Shown: piece after piece, positions 9,789 to 16,058 of the stretch
Layout: each line of letters opens with the position of its first letter
How positions within the stretch are numbered: position 1 is the first letter of the stretch
Origin: Clostridia bacterium
GTDB lineage: Bacteria > Bacillota > Clostridia > Christensenellales > UBA1242
Direction of reading: 5' to 3'
Assembly (NCBI GenBank): GCA_017467895.1
Contig: JAFUKB010000046.1
Coordinates: 1-42,153 of the forward strand
DNA: 42,153 nucleotides
The notes under the pieces: model-generated
Told to the model about the DNA's origin: nothing
What the model saw: the letters and a program-made list of their open reading frames with translations, nothing else
The model's database searches: none
Program-made: the position numbers and the translations under genes

Positions 9789-10201
9789 AAACATCAGTAA
9801 AACAGTTTTTTTTAAGAGGAATGCTCTTTGGAGGGTTTGGTCCAATAATTGCAGGCATTGTATATTATGTTTTGTCATTTTCATTAAGCAATTTTTCCCT
9901 GTCTGGTTTGGAGGTTTTGTTGGCAATTATTAGTACTTATGTTTTGGCTTTTGTGCAGGCGGGTGCAAGTGTTTTTAATCAAATGGAAAGTTGGCCCTTG
10001 GCAAAATCTATTGCAATACATTTTTTAACAATATATCTTGCTTATGTTGTGTGTTATGTAATAAATAGTTGGATACCATTTAGATGGGAAGTTATTTTAA
10101 TTTTTACCGCCATATTCGCTATAGCATATTTTGTTATATGGTTGACTGTATATTTACTTCATAAAAGATTATCTAATAACTTGAATAAAAAGTTGAAGTA
10201 A
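9785..10201 (+). CDS. DUF3021-family membrane partner of the LytTR regulator
   Basis: 138 residues with four predicted membrane helices (roughly 13-33, 37-60, 76-95 and 104-126) and a basic C-terminal tail. Size, topology and translational coupling to a LytTR gene match the DUF3021 family. By analogy with LytTR regulatory systems it probably inhibits its regulator; the signal it senses is unknown. Confidence 0.8.
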   Translation: MKTSVKQFFLRGMLFGGFGPIIAGIVYYVLSFSLSNFSLSGLEVLLAIISTYVLAFVQAGASVFNQMESWPLAKSIAIHFLTIYLAYVVCYVINSWIPFRWEVILIFTAIFAIAYFVIWLTVYLLHKRLSNNLNKKLK

Positions 10202-10272
10202 GGTGCTATTATTATAATTTCGTTAAAACAATAAAATTTAAGGCGCAAATTTTAATTTTTTTTAAAAACCAC

Positions 10273-10301
10273 TTGACAAATGTGTAAAAATTACACATAA
10301 T
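10273..10301 (+). promoter_or_regulatory. promoter of the NrtR-like regulator gene
   Basis: TTGACA at 10273-10278, a 17-bp spacer, CATAAT at 10296-10301. The palindromic operator at 10280-10298 fills the spacer and overlaps the -10 box, so a bound repressor would block polymerase. Confidence 0.75.
10280..10298. promoter_or_regulatory. palindromic operator, copy 1
   Basis: ATGTGTAAAAATTACACAT has perfect 8-bp arms around 3 bases. The same arms recur at 11059-11077 before the next operon. It lies inside the promoter of the Nudix/winged-helix regulator, as expected for negative autoregulation. Confidence 0.8.
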
Positions 10302-10317
10302 ACAATCAGGAGGCTGA

Positions 10318-10995
10318 ATGAGGGTTGACGATAAACGATATGATAATCAGGGTTTGCATGTGGTTCTTTCTTTGTTTACAGTTGATAAAGGAAAGTTCAA
10401 GGTTTTGTTAATTAAGCGTAAGAATGAGCCTTATAAAAATAAATGGATTTTAGTTGGTGGGTGCGCATATAACACAGAAACTGGCGAGCAGGCAATGGAA
10501 CGCGAGTTGTTTGAAAAAACAAATATAAAAAATATTAAGTTTGATATGTTTGATGTCTTTACAAATCCCAATCGCTCTCCACTTAAGCGAATGATTGCAA
10601 TAGGCTATATTGGTGTTTGTGATGCAAGCATAATTGAAAACTTTAAGCAAACCGAAAAAGCCTCTGATGCAGATTGGTTTGTTATTGATAGAGTGCCAGA
10701 ACTTGGATATGACCACAAAGAAATATTAGACAAGGCAATTTCAACGCTTAAAAGAAGTATCTTTACAACAAACATTATGAAGCGACTCTTTCCAAATACA
10801 TTCACTTTGCCAGAACTTCAAATGACTTATGAACAAATTTTAGAAACAAAGTTAGATAGGCGCAATTTTCGAAAAAAACTAATTTCAGCCAATATTATTG
10901 AAGAAACAAATCAAACAATTAAAAATGAAAATGTAAAAACAACTAAACTCTATCGTTTTACAAACAATCAAACCGAGTTTAGTTTGTATAAATAA
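10318..10995 (+). CDS. NrtR-like transcription regulator (Nudix + winged helix)
   Basis: 225 residues with a CAGGAGG site. Residues 1-135 form a Nudix fold. The Nudix box (about 47-70, ending REL-FEKTNI) is degenerate: the second catalytic Glu is Lys and the conserved Gly is Asn. This points to ligand sensing rather than hydrolysis, as in NrtR. The C-terminal part (about 150-225) carries the NrtR winged-helix signature, FTLPELQMTYEQILETKLDR then RNFRKKL and a final LYRF. NrtR repressors classically sense ADP-ribose and control NAD genes. Here the matching palindromes precede this gene and the adjacent nucleotide operon, so the effector could be NAD-related or another nucleotide. The exact subfamily is inference. 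Confidence 0.85.
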   Translation: MRVDDKRYDNQGLHVVLSLFTVDKGKFKVLLIKRKNEPYKNKWILVGGCAYNTETGEQAMERELFEKTNIKNIKFDMFDVFTNPNRSPLKRMIAIGYIGVCDASIIENFKQTEKASDADWFVIDRVPELGYDHKEILDKAISTLKRSIFTTNIMKRLFPNTFTLPELQMTYEQILETKLDRRNFRKKLISANIIEETNQTIKNENVKTTKLYRFTNNQTEFSLYK

Positions 10996-10997
10996 AA

Positions 10998-11044
10998 TTT
11001 GCCGAGCATGCGAGATTAATTATGCTTGTGGTTTGCTCGGCAAA
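10998..11044. other. long hairpin between regulator and nucleotide operon
   Basis: TTTGCCGAGCA at 10998-11008 pairs perfectly with TGCTCGGCAAA at 11034-11044 around a 25-base loop that contains a smaller GCAT/ATGC pairing. No T run follows on either strand, so it is not a standard terminator. It may be a weak terminator or an mRNA end structure. Confidence 0.5.
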
Positions 11045-11058
11045 AAATTTGGCTACAA

Positions 11059-11077
11059 ATGTGTAAATTTTACACAT
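11059..11077. promoter_or_regulatory. palindromic operator, copy 2
   Basis: ATGTGTAAATTTTACACAT, extendable to 9-bp arms (AATGTGTAA/TTACACATT). It has the same arms and 3-base centre as the copy at 10280. It lies 31 bp before the start of the first operon gene. I see no clear -35/-10 pair here, so its exact relation to the promoter is open. Confidence 0.8.
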
Positions 11078-11107
11078 TAAGCATATATATTTAAAGGAGG
11101 AAAGTTT

Positions 11108-11683
11108 ATGAAAAAGTCCATTGTTATTAATTTAATGGGAGGTCCGGGGGCGGGCAAAAGCACCATGGCAAGCATGTTGTTTGCAAAGTTAAAAATGCAG
11201 GGAGTGCTATGTGAATATGTAACCGAATATGCAAAAGATATGGTGTGGGAGAATAGATATAATATTTTAAATGACCAACTGTATATTTTAGCCAAGCAGT
11301 TTAGAAGGCTGAATAGAATTAACGGGGAAGTTGATGTAATTATAACTGATAGCCCGCTGTTGGCCAGTTTGTATTATAACTCTGCAATTCAAAATCCAAC
11401 CGACCGCCTTAACGAGGAAACATTAAAAAACTTAATTTTAGAACTCAATGCAAAATTTAATAATATTTATTTCTTTGTTGAGCGCAGGCATAAATATGAA
11501 CAGCAGGGAAGATATCAAACAGAAAGTGAAAGCATACAAGTTGCTAAAAAAATTAGAAGCATGCTAGACGGGTTAGGAATTAACTACAAAGTTCTTCCAA
11601 GCGGAGAACCAAGCGTAGATTATATTGTTAATGAGATAAAAGGATTATTAAATGATAAACAAGATATGCTTCATCGCTCCTAG
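11108..11683 (+). CDS. P-loop NTPase, NadR/AAA_28-type nucleoside kinase-like
   Basis: 191 residues behind an AAAGGAGG site. The Walker A motif GGPGAGKS lies at residues 12-19, followed by an EYAKDMVWE-type segment, a Walker B-like VIITDSPLL and an ERR lid-like stretch. This pattern resembles the AAA_28 group that includes the ribosylnicotinamide kinase domain of NadR. A role in nucleoside or NAD-precursor phosphorylation fits the upstream NrtR-like operator, but the substrate cannot be read from sequence. It is the first gene of the operon and overlaps the next gene by 32 bases. Confidence 0.75.
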   Translation: MKKSIVINLMGGPGAGKSTMASMLFAKLKMQGVLCEYVTEYAKDMVWENRYNILNDQLYILAKQFRRLNRINGEVDVIITDSPLLASLYYNSAIQNPTDRLNEETLKNLILELNAKFNNIYFFVERRHKYEQQGRYQTESESIQVAKKIRSMLDGLGINYKVLPSGEPSVDYIVNEIKGLLNDKQDMLHRS

Positions 11684-12164
11684 TGGTTACGGCAAAACAA
11701 CTGCCATTAATTTATTGGCAAAAGACTATAATATTAAAAACATAAAAATTGCCGAACCGCTTTATGACTTGCAAAGTCGTTTTTATGACTATATTAACGC
11801 AAAACTAATAGGCGAACAGGATGGGGAATTGTTACAATTTTTTGGCGCTAAAATCCGAAAAATTAACTCAAACTTTTTGCTTGATAAGTTTATTGAACAA
11901 GTAAAAAAGTTAAGCAAACAGTTTTGCATAATCACTAATGATGACTGCAGAACTCCAGATTATTTAACGCTAAAAGATATTGGATTTACTTTTGTTGGCA
12001 TTCGTGGTTTTTGTAGAACTCGCATAGACCAAACTAAAGCAGATCCAAACAACAGTTTGGAATGGCAACAAATTGATTTTTGTGATTTTTATGTAAATAA
12101 CTTTGGAACAATGGACGAATATAAAGAAGAATTAAATAAATTAATGATAAAATTAAATGGATAA
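11652..12164 (+). CDS. deoxynucleoside monophosphate kinase-like protein
   Basis: 170 residues. A P-loop (APSGYGKTTA, residues 9-18) is followed by IAEPLYDLQSRFYDYI, LLQFFGAKIRKIN, NDDCRTPDYLTLKDIGFTFV and an arginine-rich lid-like region. The order matches phage-type dNMP kinases (T4 gp1 group), in which a D-x-R-x-x-x-E/D-x-x-x-L-K element follows the core. The start lies inside the preceding gene, so the two are translationally coupled. With dCTP-deaminase-like genes downstream, a deoxynucleotide supply or editing role is likely. Confidence 0.72.
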   Translation: MINKICFIAPSGYGKTTAINLLAKDYNIKNIKIAEPLYDLQSRFYDYINAKLIGEQDGELLQFFGAKIRKINSNFLLDKFIEQVKKLSKQFCIITNDDCRTPDYLTLKDIGFTFVGIRGFCRTRIDQTKADPNNSLEWQQIDFCDFYVNNFGTMDEYKEELNKLMIKLNG

Positions 12165-12167
12165 ATT

Positions 12168-12878
12168 ATGGAAAATAAATTAATTTTTAATAGAGTTTTA
12201 GGTTTAAAATTTTTATATGATAATTTTAAATATTATTATAATGATGAAAGAATAAAATTATATTTTGCAAATTCTAAAGATGAATTAATAAATTTAAAAA
12301 TTGCAGATAATTATTTCAATACCTTTGTTTTAAAGCGATGTGGAGATATTAATAAAATATATATTAGCGATATTAAATGCAAGGATAATAGATTTTTTAA
12401 TAATTTTAGTGAATTAAAAAATGGAATAAAAGAATTTAATGATAATTTTATTTTTTGTGTAGAATGCCATAAATTTAAGCATAATGAAAATTATTATAGT
12501 GATAGATTGGCTATTGCACAGTTTAGTACACAAATGGTTTTTGATGGCTGTGATATGTTGAGTTTTATTCCATCAATAGTTCCGGGAGTTTCTACAAGAG
12601 ATAATTCACCATACTTAATTTTATCCTATCCATATAATTCTGGAACAACATTTCATGTTAAATTTTCTCAAAAAGACCAAATAAAAAGCAACAACTTTTC
12701 TGATTATGATATTGCATACTTGGCAACTAAAATTCATGATATGATTTCTAACATTCGTGAATATCTTATTGAGTTAAATTGTCGCGATACTTTTCAGTTA
12801 ATTATTAGAATTGATTCATACTTAAATTTGTTACCAATAGATTTTAGAACAACAAGTGCATGGAAACAAATTAGATAA
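12168..12878 (+). CDS. unknown protein of the nucleotide operon
   Basis: 236 residues, starting 3 bases after the previous stop with only a weak ribosome-binding site, which suggests coupling. The first 150 codons are more AT-rich (runs of Asn, Lys, Tyr, Ile) than neighbouring genes. No signal peptide or membrane helix is visible. The middle has a conserved-looking FCVECHKFKHNENYY segment with a C-x-x-C-H cluster, and later PYLILSYPYNSGTTFHVKFS. I recognise no family. Its fixed place between kinases and dCTP-deaminase paralogues suggests it works on the same nucleotides. Confidence 0.7.
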   Translation: MENKLIFNRVLGLKFLYDNFKYYYNDERIKLYFANSKDELINLKIADNYFNTFVLKRCGDINKIYISDIKCKDNRFFNNFSELKNGIKEFNDNFIFCVECHKFKHNENYYSDRLAIAQFSTQMVFDGCDMLSFIPSIVPGVSTRDNSPYLILSYPYNSGTTFHVKFSQKDQIKSNNFSDYDIAYLATKIHDMISNIREYLIELNCRDTFQLIIRIDSYLNLLPIDFRTTSAWKQIR

Positions 12879-12892
12879 ATGGAGCACACAAA

Positions 12893-13411
12893 ATGATTTT
12901 AACCAAACATGAAATAAAAAAACAAGTTCAAAAAAATAGTATTCAAATTTTTCCATTTGAAGAAAGCATGCTTAATCCTAATAGTTATAACTATAGGTTA
13001 GATTATACTATTTTAGAAATTGAAAACAATATTGATGCGAAACAACCTTGCAAATTTAGAGTTATAACGCTTGATGATAACGGATATGTTTTGCAACCAA
13101 ACAAACTTTATTTGGCAAATACCTATGAGCAAATAGGTAGCAGTAAATTTGTAACTCAATTAATTGGAAGAAGTTCGGTAGGCAGACTTGGTTTGTTTTT
13201 GCAAATAACTGCTCCTCTTGGTCATGTTGGTACAAATCATAAATGGACATTAGAGTTAAATGTTGTGCAACCGTTAAAGATTTATCCCCTAATGAAAATA
13301 GGGCAAGTTACATTTTGGAGAACAAAAGGTAGAAAAACTTTAACATATTGCATGGGCGAATATAAAAAATATCAAACACCGCAAATAAGCAAGTTTTATA
13401 AGGAGTTATAA
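12893..13411 (+). CDS. dcd: dCTP deaminase paralogue A (keeps Glu, lost D-x-G-F-x-G)
   Basis: 172 residues, close to the usual length. NPNSYNYRL near residues 28-36 and GRSSVGRLGLF at 92-102 match the Dcd/dUTPase fold, including the Ser and Arg of the active site. The catalytic Glu is kept in WTLEL (E121), but the preceding loop, normally D-V/P-G-F-x-G, reads GHVGTNHK, and the usual HVTAG is QITAP. Normal reaction: dCTP to dUTP. The C-terminal GKYQ-Q-G tail is also degenerate. It is directly coupled to paralogue B (stop and start share one base), so a mixed trimer is plausible. Confidence 0.82.
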   Translation: MILTKHEIKKQVQKNSIQIFPFEESMLNPNSYNYRLDYTILEIENNIDAKQPCKFRVITLDDNGYVLQPNKLYLANTYEQIGSSKFVTQLIGRSSVGRLGLFLQITAPLGHVGTNHKWTLELNVVQPLKIYPLMKIGQVTFWRTKGRKTLTYCMGEYKKYQTPQISKFYKEL

Positions 13412-13944
13412 TGATTTTAACTGGAAATCAAATTGCCAAACAAGTTAAAAATGGCAAAATAACAATTTCGCCATTTGAAAACTCACAAGTAAATCCAAAT
13501 AGTTATAATGTTGAACTGGGCGATTATTTAAAGGTGTATTGCGATGATGTGTTAGACAGCAAAAAGCCATTAAAGACTAAAATCATTCAAATCCCAGATG
13601 ATGGCATTGTGTTACAACCAAATAAGATATATTTGGGATTTACAAAAGAGGTTGTAGGTAGTAATTATTTTGTTCCAACATTAACCGGCAGAAGTTCAAG
13701 TGGCAGGTTGGGGCTGTTTGTACAAATTACCGCCGATTTGGTTGATATTGGGTTTAAAGGAAATTTGACTTTTCAACTTCATGCAGTTCAACCATTAAAA
13801 ATATATAAGGGTATGAAAATTGGTCAAGTTATGTTTTGGAAACCAATGGGAAAAATTAAACTATATGATGGGAAGTATCAAAACAGTAAAGGTCCACAAG
13901 AAAGCAAAGTGTGGCAAGATTTTAAAAAGGGAGAATCAAAATGA
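13411..13944 (+). CDS. dcd: dCTP deaminase paralogue B (keeps D-x-G-F-x-G, Glu to Gln)
   Basis: 177 residues and close in sequence to paralogue A (MILT-x-x-x-I-x-K-QV start, NPNSYN, GRSSSGRLGLF). The loop VDIGFKG (111-117) and the C-terminal KYQNSKGPQESKVW are intact. The catalytic Glu is replaced by Gln in LTFQL (Q122), a change that removes deaminase activity in studied Dcd enzymes. With an Asp loop and no Glu it somewhat resembles dUTPases. Its stop overlaps the histidine phosphatase start by 4 bases. Confidence 0.82.
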   Translation: MILTGNQIAKQVKNGKITISPFENSQVNPNSYNVELGDYLKVYCDDVLDSKKPLKTKIIQIPDDGIVLQPNKIYLGFTKEVVGSNYFVPTLTGRSSSGRLGLFVQITADLVDIGFKGNLTFQLHAVQPLKIYKGMKIGQVMFWKPMGKIKLYDGKYQNSKGPQESKVWQDFKKGESK

Positions 13945-14501
13945 TATATTTATTAAGGCACAGCATAGATGATAATACGCGCAAAGGTGGTTGGAGTAGT
14001 GCAGAACTAACAGAAGAAGGTGTTAAACTGGCACAGGAAATAGTAGAAAAATTACACAAATTAAGAATAGACAAAATTGTGTGCAGCGACCTTGTTAGAG
14101 CAAAGCAAACATGCGAAATTATTAATAAAAAATTAAACTTGCCTGTTGTGTTTGTGCAAGATTTAAGAGAATTTAACGCCGGGGTTGTGTCAGGCATGAA
14201 ATATGATGAGGCAGATAGATTATATCCATTGCCTCCACAAGTTCATAAGGATATGAATTTTAAATATCCAAATGGCGAAACTCTGGGCGAATTTAAAAAT
14301 AGGGTTATAGAATTTTATAATAATACTATTAAACCAAGCGATAATGTTTTGTACATAACTCATCGCAATGTAATAAGCGTCATATATAATTATATTAATA
14401 ACTCTGAATGGAATTTTTTAGATAAAAAAATAATAAAAATTCAACATTGCTCGCTTTTTGCAATCAACACTATAAAAGGTCAAATTCATAAAGTTATTTA
14501 A
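13941..14501 (+). CDS. histidine phosphatase (phosphoglycerate mutase-like)
   Basis: 186 residues. The phosphohistidine motif is LLRHSIDD at residues 4-11 (RHS instead of the common RHG), with the second catalytic His in ITHRNVISV and a conserved VCSDLVRAKQT arginine segment. Substrates of this superfamily vary widely. As the last gene of a nucleotide operon, coupled by an ATGA overlap, a nucleotide or sugar-phosphate phosphatase is the best guess. Confidence 0.8.
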   Translation: MIYLLRHSIDDNTRKGGWSSAELTEEGVKLAQEIVEKLHKLRIDKIVCSDLVRAKQTCEIINKKLNLPVVFVQDLREFNAGVVSGMKYDEADRLYPLPPQVHKDMNFKYPNGETLGEFKNRVIEFYNNTIKPSDNVLYITHRNVISVIYNYINNSEWNFLDKKIIKIQHCSLFAINTIKGQIHKVI

Positions 14502-14542
14502 CAAATTTTTTATATATTTCTGATAATATATTATATATGTTT

Positions 14543-14983
14543 TTAACAAGTCCTTTCATCGTCAGTGAATCTATCTAACATCTTAATAAATCTTTCTGTT
14601 TCTTCTTTTATTGCTTGTTTATAGTGTGGACAATTTTTATTTATATAAATGTAAAGATAATCTTCCAATTGTTTTCTTTTATAAATTGGGGCAAAAGGGT
14701 TAAATGTTGAGTGTATATTTTCAAATTCAATTTTGAAAGGAGTGATTTTTATTCTAAATTGAAAATGTCCGCCCATTGGAAAACCTTTTACCGAAATAGA
14801 CTTCCAGCCCCATTCAACATTCCAAAAGCCATAATTATCATCCTCTATATATTTAATAAAATGAGCAGGGGGCTTATTAATATCGCTACTTTGCAAAATA
14901 TCGTGCCCGGCTAATCTATTTATTATTTTTTTAAAATCTTCTAAATTTAGATTTCTAAATTCGTTTTTAAATTGATCGTTCAT
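14543..14983 (-). CDS. hypothetical soluble protein
   Basis: 146 residues, convergent with the nucleotide operon. A GAGA-type ribosome-binding site lies just upstream of the ATG. The protein is hydrophilic with a central beta-rich section, YGFWNVEWGWKSISVKGFP, and a helical acidic C-terminus. No known family recognised. The shorter frame on the other strand at the same place looks like a shadow. Confidence 0.6.
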   Translation of the reverse strand: MNDQFKNEFRNLNLEDFKKIINRLAGHDILQSSDINKPPAHFIKYIEDDNYGFWNVEWGWKSISVKGFPMGGHFQFRIKITPFKIEFENIHSTFNPFAPIYKRKQLEDYLYIYINKNCPHYKQAIKEETERFIKMLDRFTDDERTC

Positions 14984-15060
14984 CTTTTAATCTCTTTTTT
15001 AAAATTTTATCATAATAAAAAAATAATATCAATAGGTAATTTGTTTAGGATATAAGTGAT

Positions 15061-15541
15061 ATTATCGGAAGTTTTGTCTGAATGCATGCAAAGCATATAT
15101 TCAAGCAAAACTGATGTTTATTCAAACTCGCAAGGTGCGAGCAGAGCGAGCGAGTTGCGACAGCAACTCAAAAATTTTGAGTAAACAAAATTTTACTTCC
15201 GATAGTTTATATTATCGGAAGTTGTCCAATGCTTAAGATAGTTTATTATGAGGAGCGAGAGGGCAAGCACCTTTAGGTATTTGCTAAATCGCGACGAAGT
15301 AACAAACTAGCGGAAATGCGAGTGATAACGAGCGAGTTGCGACAGCAACTCAAAAATTTTGAGTAAACAAAATTTTACTTCCGATAGTTTATATTATCGG
15401 AAGTTGTCGGCAAGCGAGGCGAAGCCACATTTGCCAGCAACTGATGTTTATACAAACAGTGATGCTGTTAGAATAACAGGGGTTGCGACAGCAAACTCGA
15501 TTTGCGAGAGAAATGAGCAAAGCGACATCACATAGTTTATA
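15061..15541. repeat. tandem array of three palindromic modules
   Basis: This fills the gap between the 14983 gene and tRNA-Lys. Three units (about 15061-15210, 15211-15392 and 15393-15541) each begin TATCGGAAGTT. The first two end AACTTCCGATA-like, so facing ends form ACTTCCGATA/TATCGGAAGT inverted repeats with an 8-base loop. An 80-bp stretch is identical at 15147-15226 and 15329-15408 (offset 182). It contains GAGTTGC/GCAACTC and ACTCAAAA/TTTTGAGT hairpins. Internal parts differ between units (GAGCGAG-rich islands, TGATGTTTAT in units 1 and 3). The array is much richer in G+C than its surroundings. No coding frame is convincing. Confidence 0.85.
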
Positions 15542-15589
15542 TTTAAAGTAAAAATTTTTTTTTAAGATTATAAATTTTGTTAATTTAAT

Positions 15590-15628
15590 AATAAAATAAA
15601 AATCCGAATGCATTGTGACATTCAGATT
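15590..15628 (-). terminator. terminator after tRNA-Lys
   Basis: On the minus strand a 10-bp stem (AATCTGAATG with CATTCGGATT, one G-T pair) is followed by a T-rich run, 10 bases past the tRNA 3' end. Confidence 0.75.
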
Positions 15629-15637
15629 CATGTTAAT

Positions 15638-15714
15638 TGGTGGACCTTCAGGGATTCGAACCCTGGACACCCTGATTAAGAGTCAGGTGCTCTGGCCAAC
15701 TGAGCTAAAGGTCC
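15638..15714 (-). tRNA. tRNA-Lys (anticodon CUU), CCA encoded
   Basis: The minus strand reads a complete cloverleaf: acceptor GGACCTT pairing with AAGGTCC, D-arm with AGCTCAGTTGG, anticodon stem CCTGA/TCAGG with loop CTCTTAA (anticodon CTT), T-arm with GGTTCGAATCC, and a genome-encoded CCA. The likely promoter is at 15914-15941, upstream of a detached copy of the tRNA 5' half, so the precursor would carry both. Confidence 0.95.
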
Positions 15715-15717
15715 ATA

Positions 15718-15837
15718 AACGGTTTATTAAAATAAAATTTGGGACGGGGTGTCCAGGGAGACCCTTCCGCTTCGCAATGGCTTGCTACGCATTTTTCGGA
15801 AAACTTGCCACTGGCAACTTTTCTATTTCGAAAAATT
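15718..15837. other. 120-bp GC-richer insert between tRNA-Lys and its 5'-half copy
   Basis: It contains GGGTGTCCAGGG at 15747-15758, an inverted copy of 15661-15672 (variable/T region of the tRNA), then CCCTTCCGCTTCGC and the palindrome TTGCCACTGGCAA flanked by AAAAC/CTTTT. Nothing coding is evident. A comparable insert of about 100 bp lies at the tRNA-Trp locus. Confidence 0.7.
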
Positions 15838-15885
15838 CCCTGATTAAGAGTCAGGTGCTCTGGCCAACTGAGCTAAAGGTCCATA
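15838..15885 (-). pseudogene. tRNA-Lys 5'-half fragment
   Basis: 48 bases identical to 15670-15717 (offset 168): the tRNA from 3 bases before its 5' end through the anticodon stem. The 3' half is absent. It sits between the likely promoter and the intact tRNA, so it should be transcribed. Confidence 0.9.
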
Positions 15886-15913
15886 GTGCTTAAAATTAAT
15901 CAAACAGTGTGAT

Positions 15914-15941
15914 TTTATATCTTGACACATAGTTTTGTCAA
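15914..15941 (-). promoter_or_regulatory. probable tRNA-Lys promoter
   Basis: On the minus strand: TTGACA (15941-15936), 16-bp spacer, TATAAA (15919-15914). The start near 15907 lies upstream of the tRNA fragment. Confidence 0.6.
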
Positions 15942-16022
15942 GTGTTTTTTGCAATCGGTTTATGCCAAATTATCAAATAGGCTCTAAGAGCAAGTAGAAC
16001 ATGGATTGTCTTACGAATTTTC

Positions 16023-16051
16023 TTGCGGTAAGAAGTTTTGTGTGATATAAT
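16023..16051 (+). promoter_or_regulatory. extended -10 promoter abutting the cca start
   Basis: TTGCGG at 16023-16028, 17-bp spacer, TGA-TATAAT at 16043-16051. The predicted transcript start coincides with the ATG at 16059, leaving no room for a Shine-Dalgarno. Confidence 0.65.
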
Positions 16052-16058
16052 CAAACCT

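Noticed and set aside
15061-15541. CRISPR array
   Set aside because: Units are 150-180 bp with variable interiors and palindromic ends; there are no short regular repeats and spacers and no cas genes.
15615-15893. Open frame on the plus strand across the tRNA-Lys region
   Set aside because: It reads the reverse complement of tRNA-Lys and its fragment; no ribosome-binding site.
15921-15942. Inverted repeat CTTGACA/TGTCAAG followed by T on the plus strand, as a terminator
   Set aside because: No plus-strand gene precedes it; the minus-strand reading as the tRNA-Lys -35 region explains it better.
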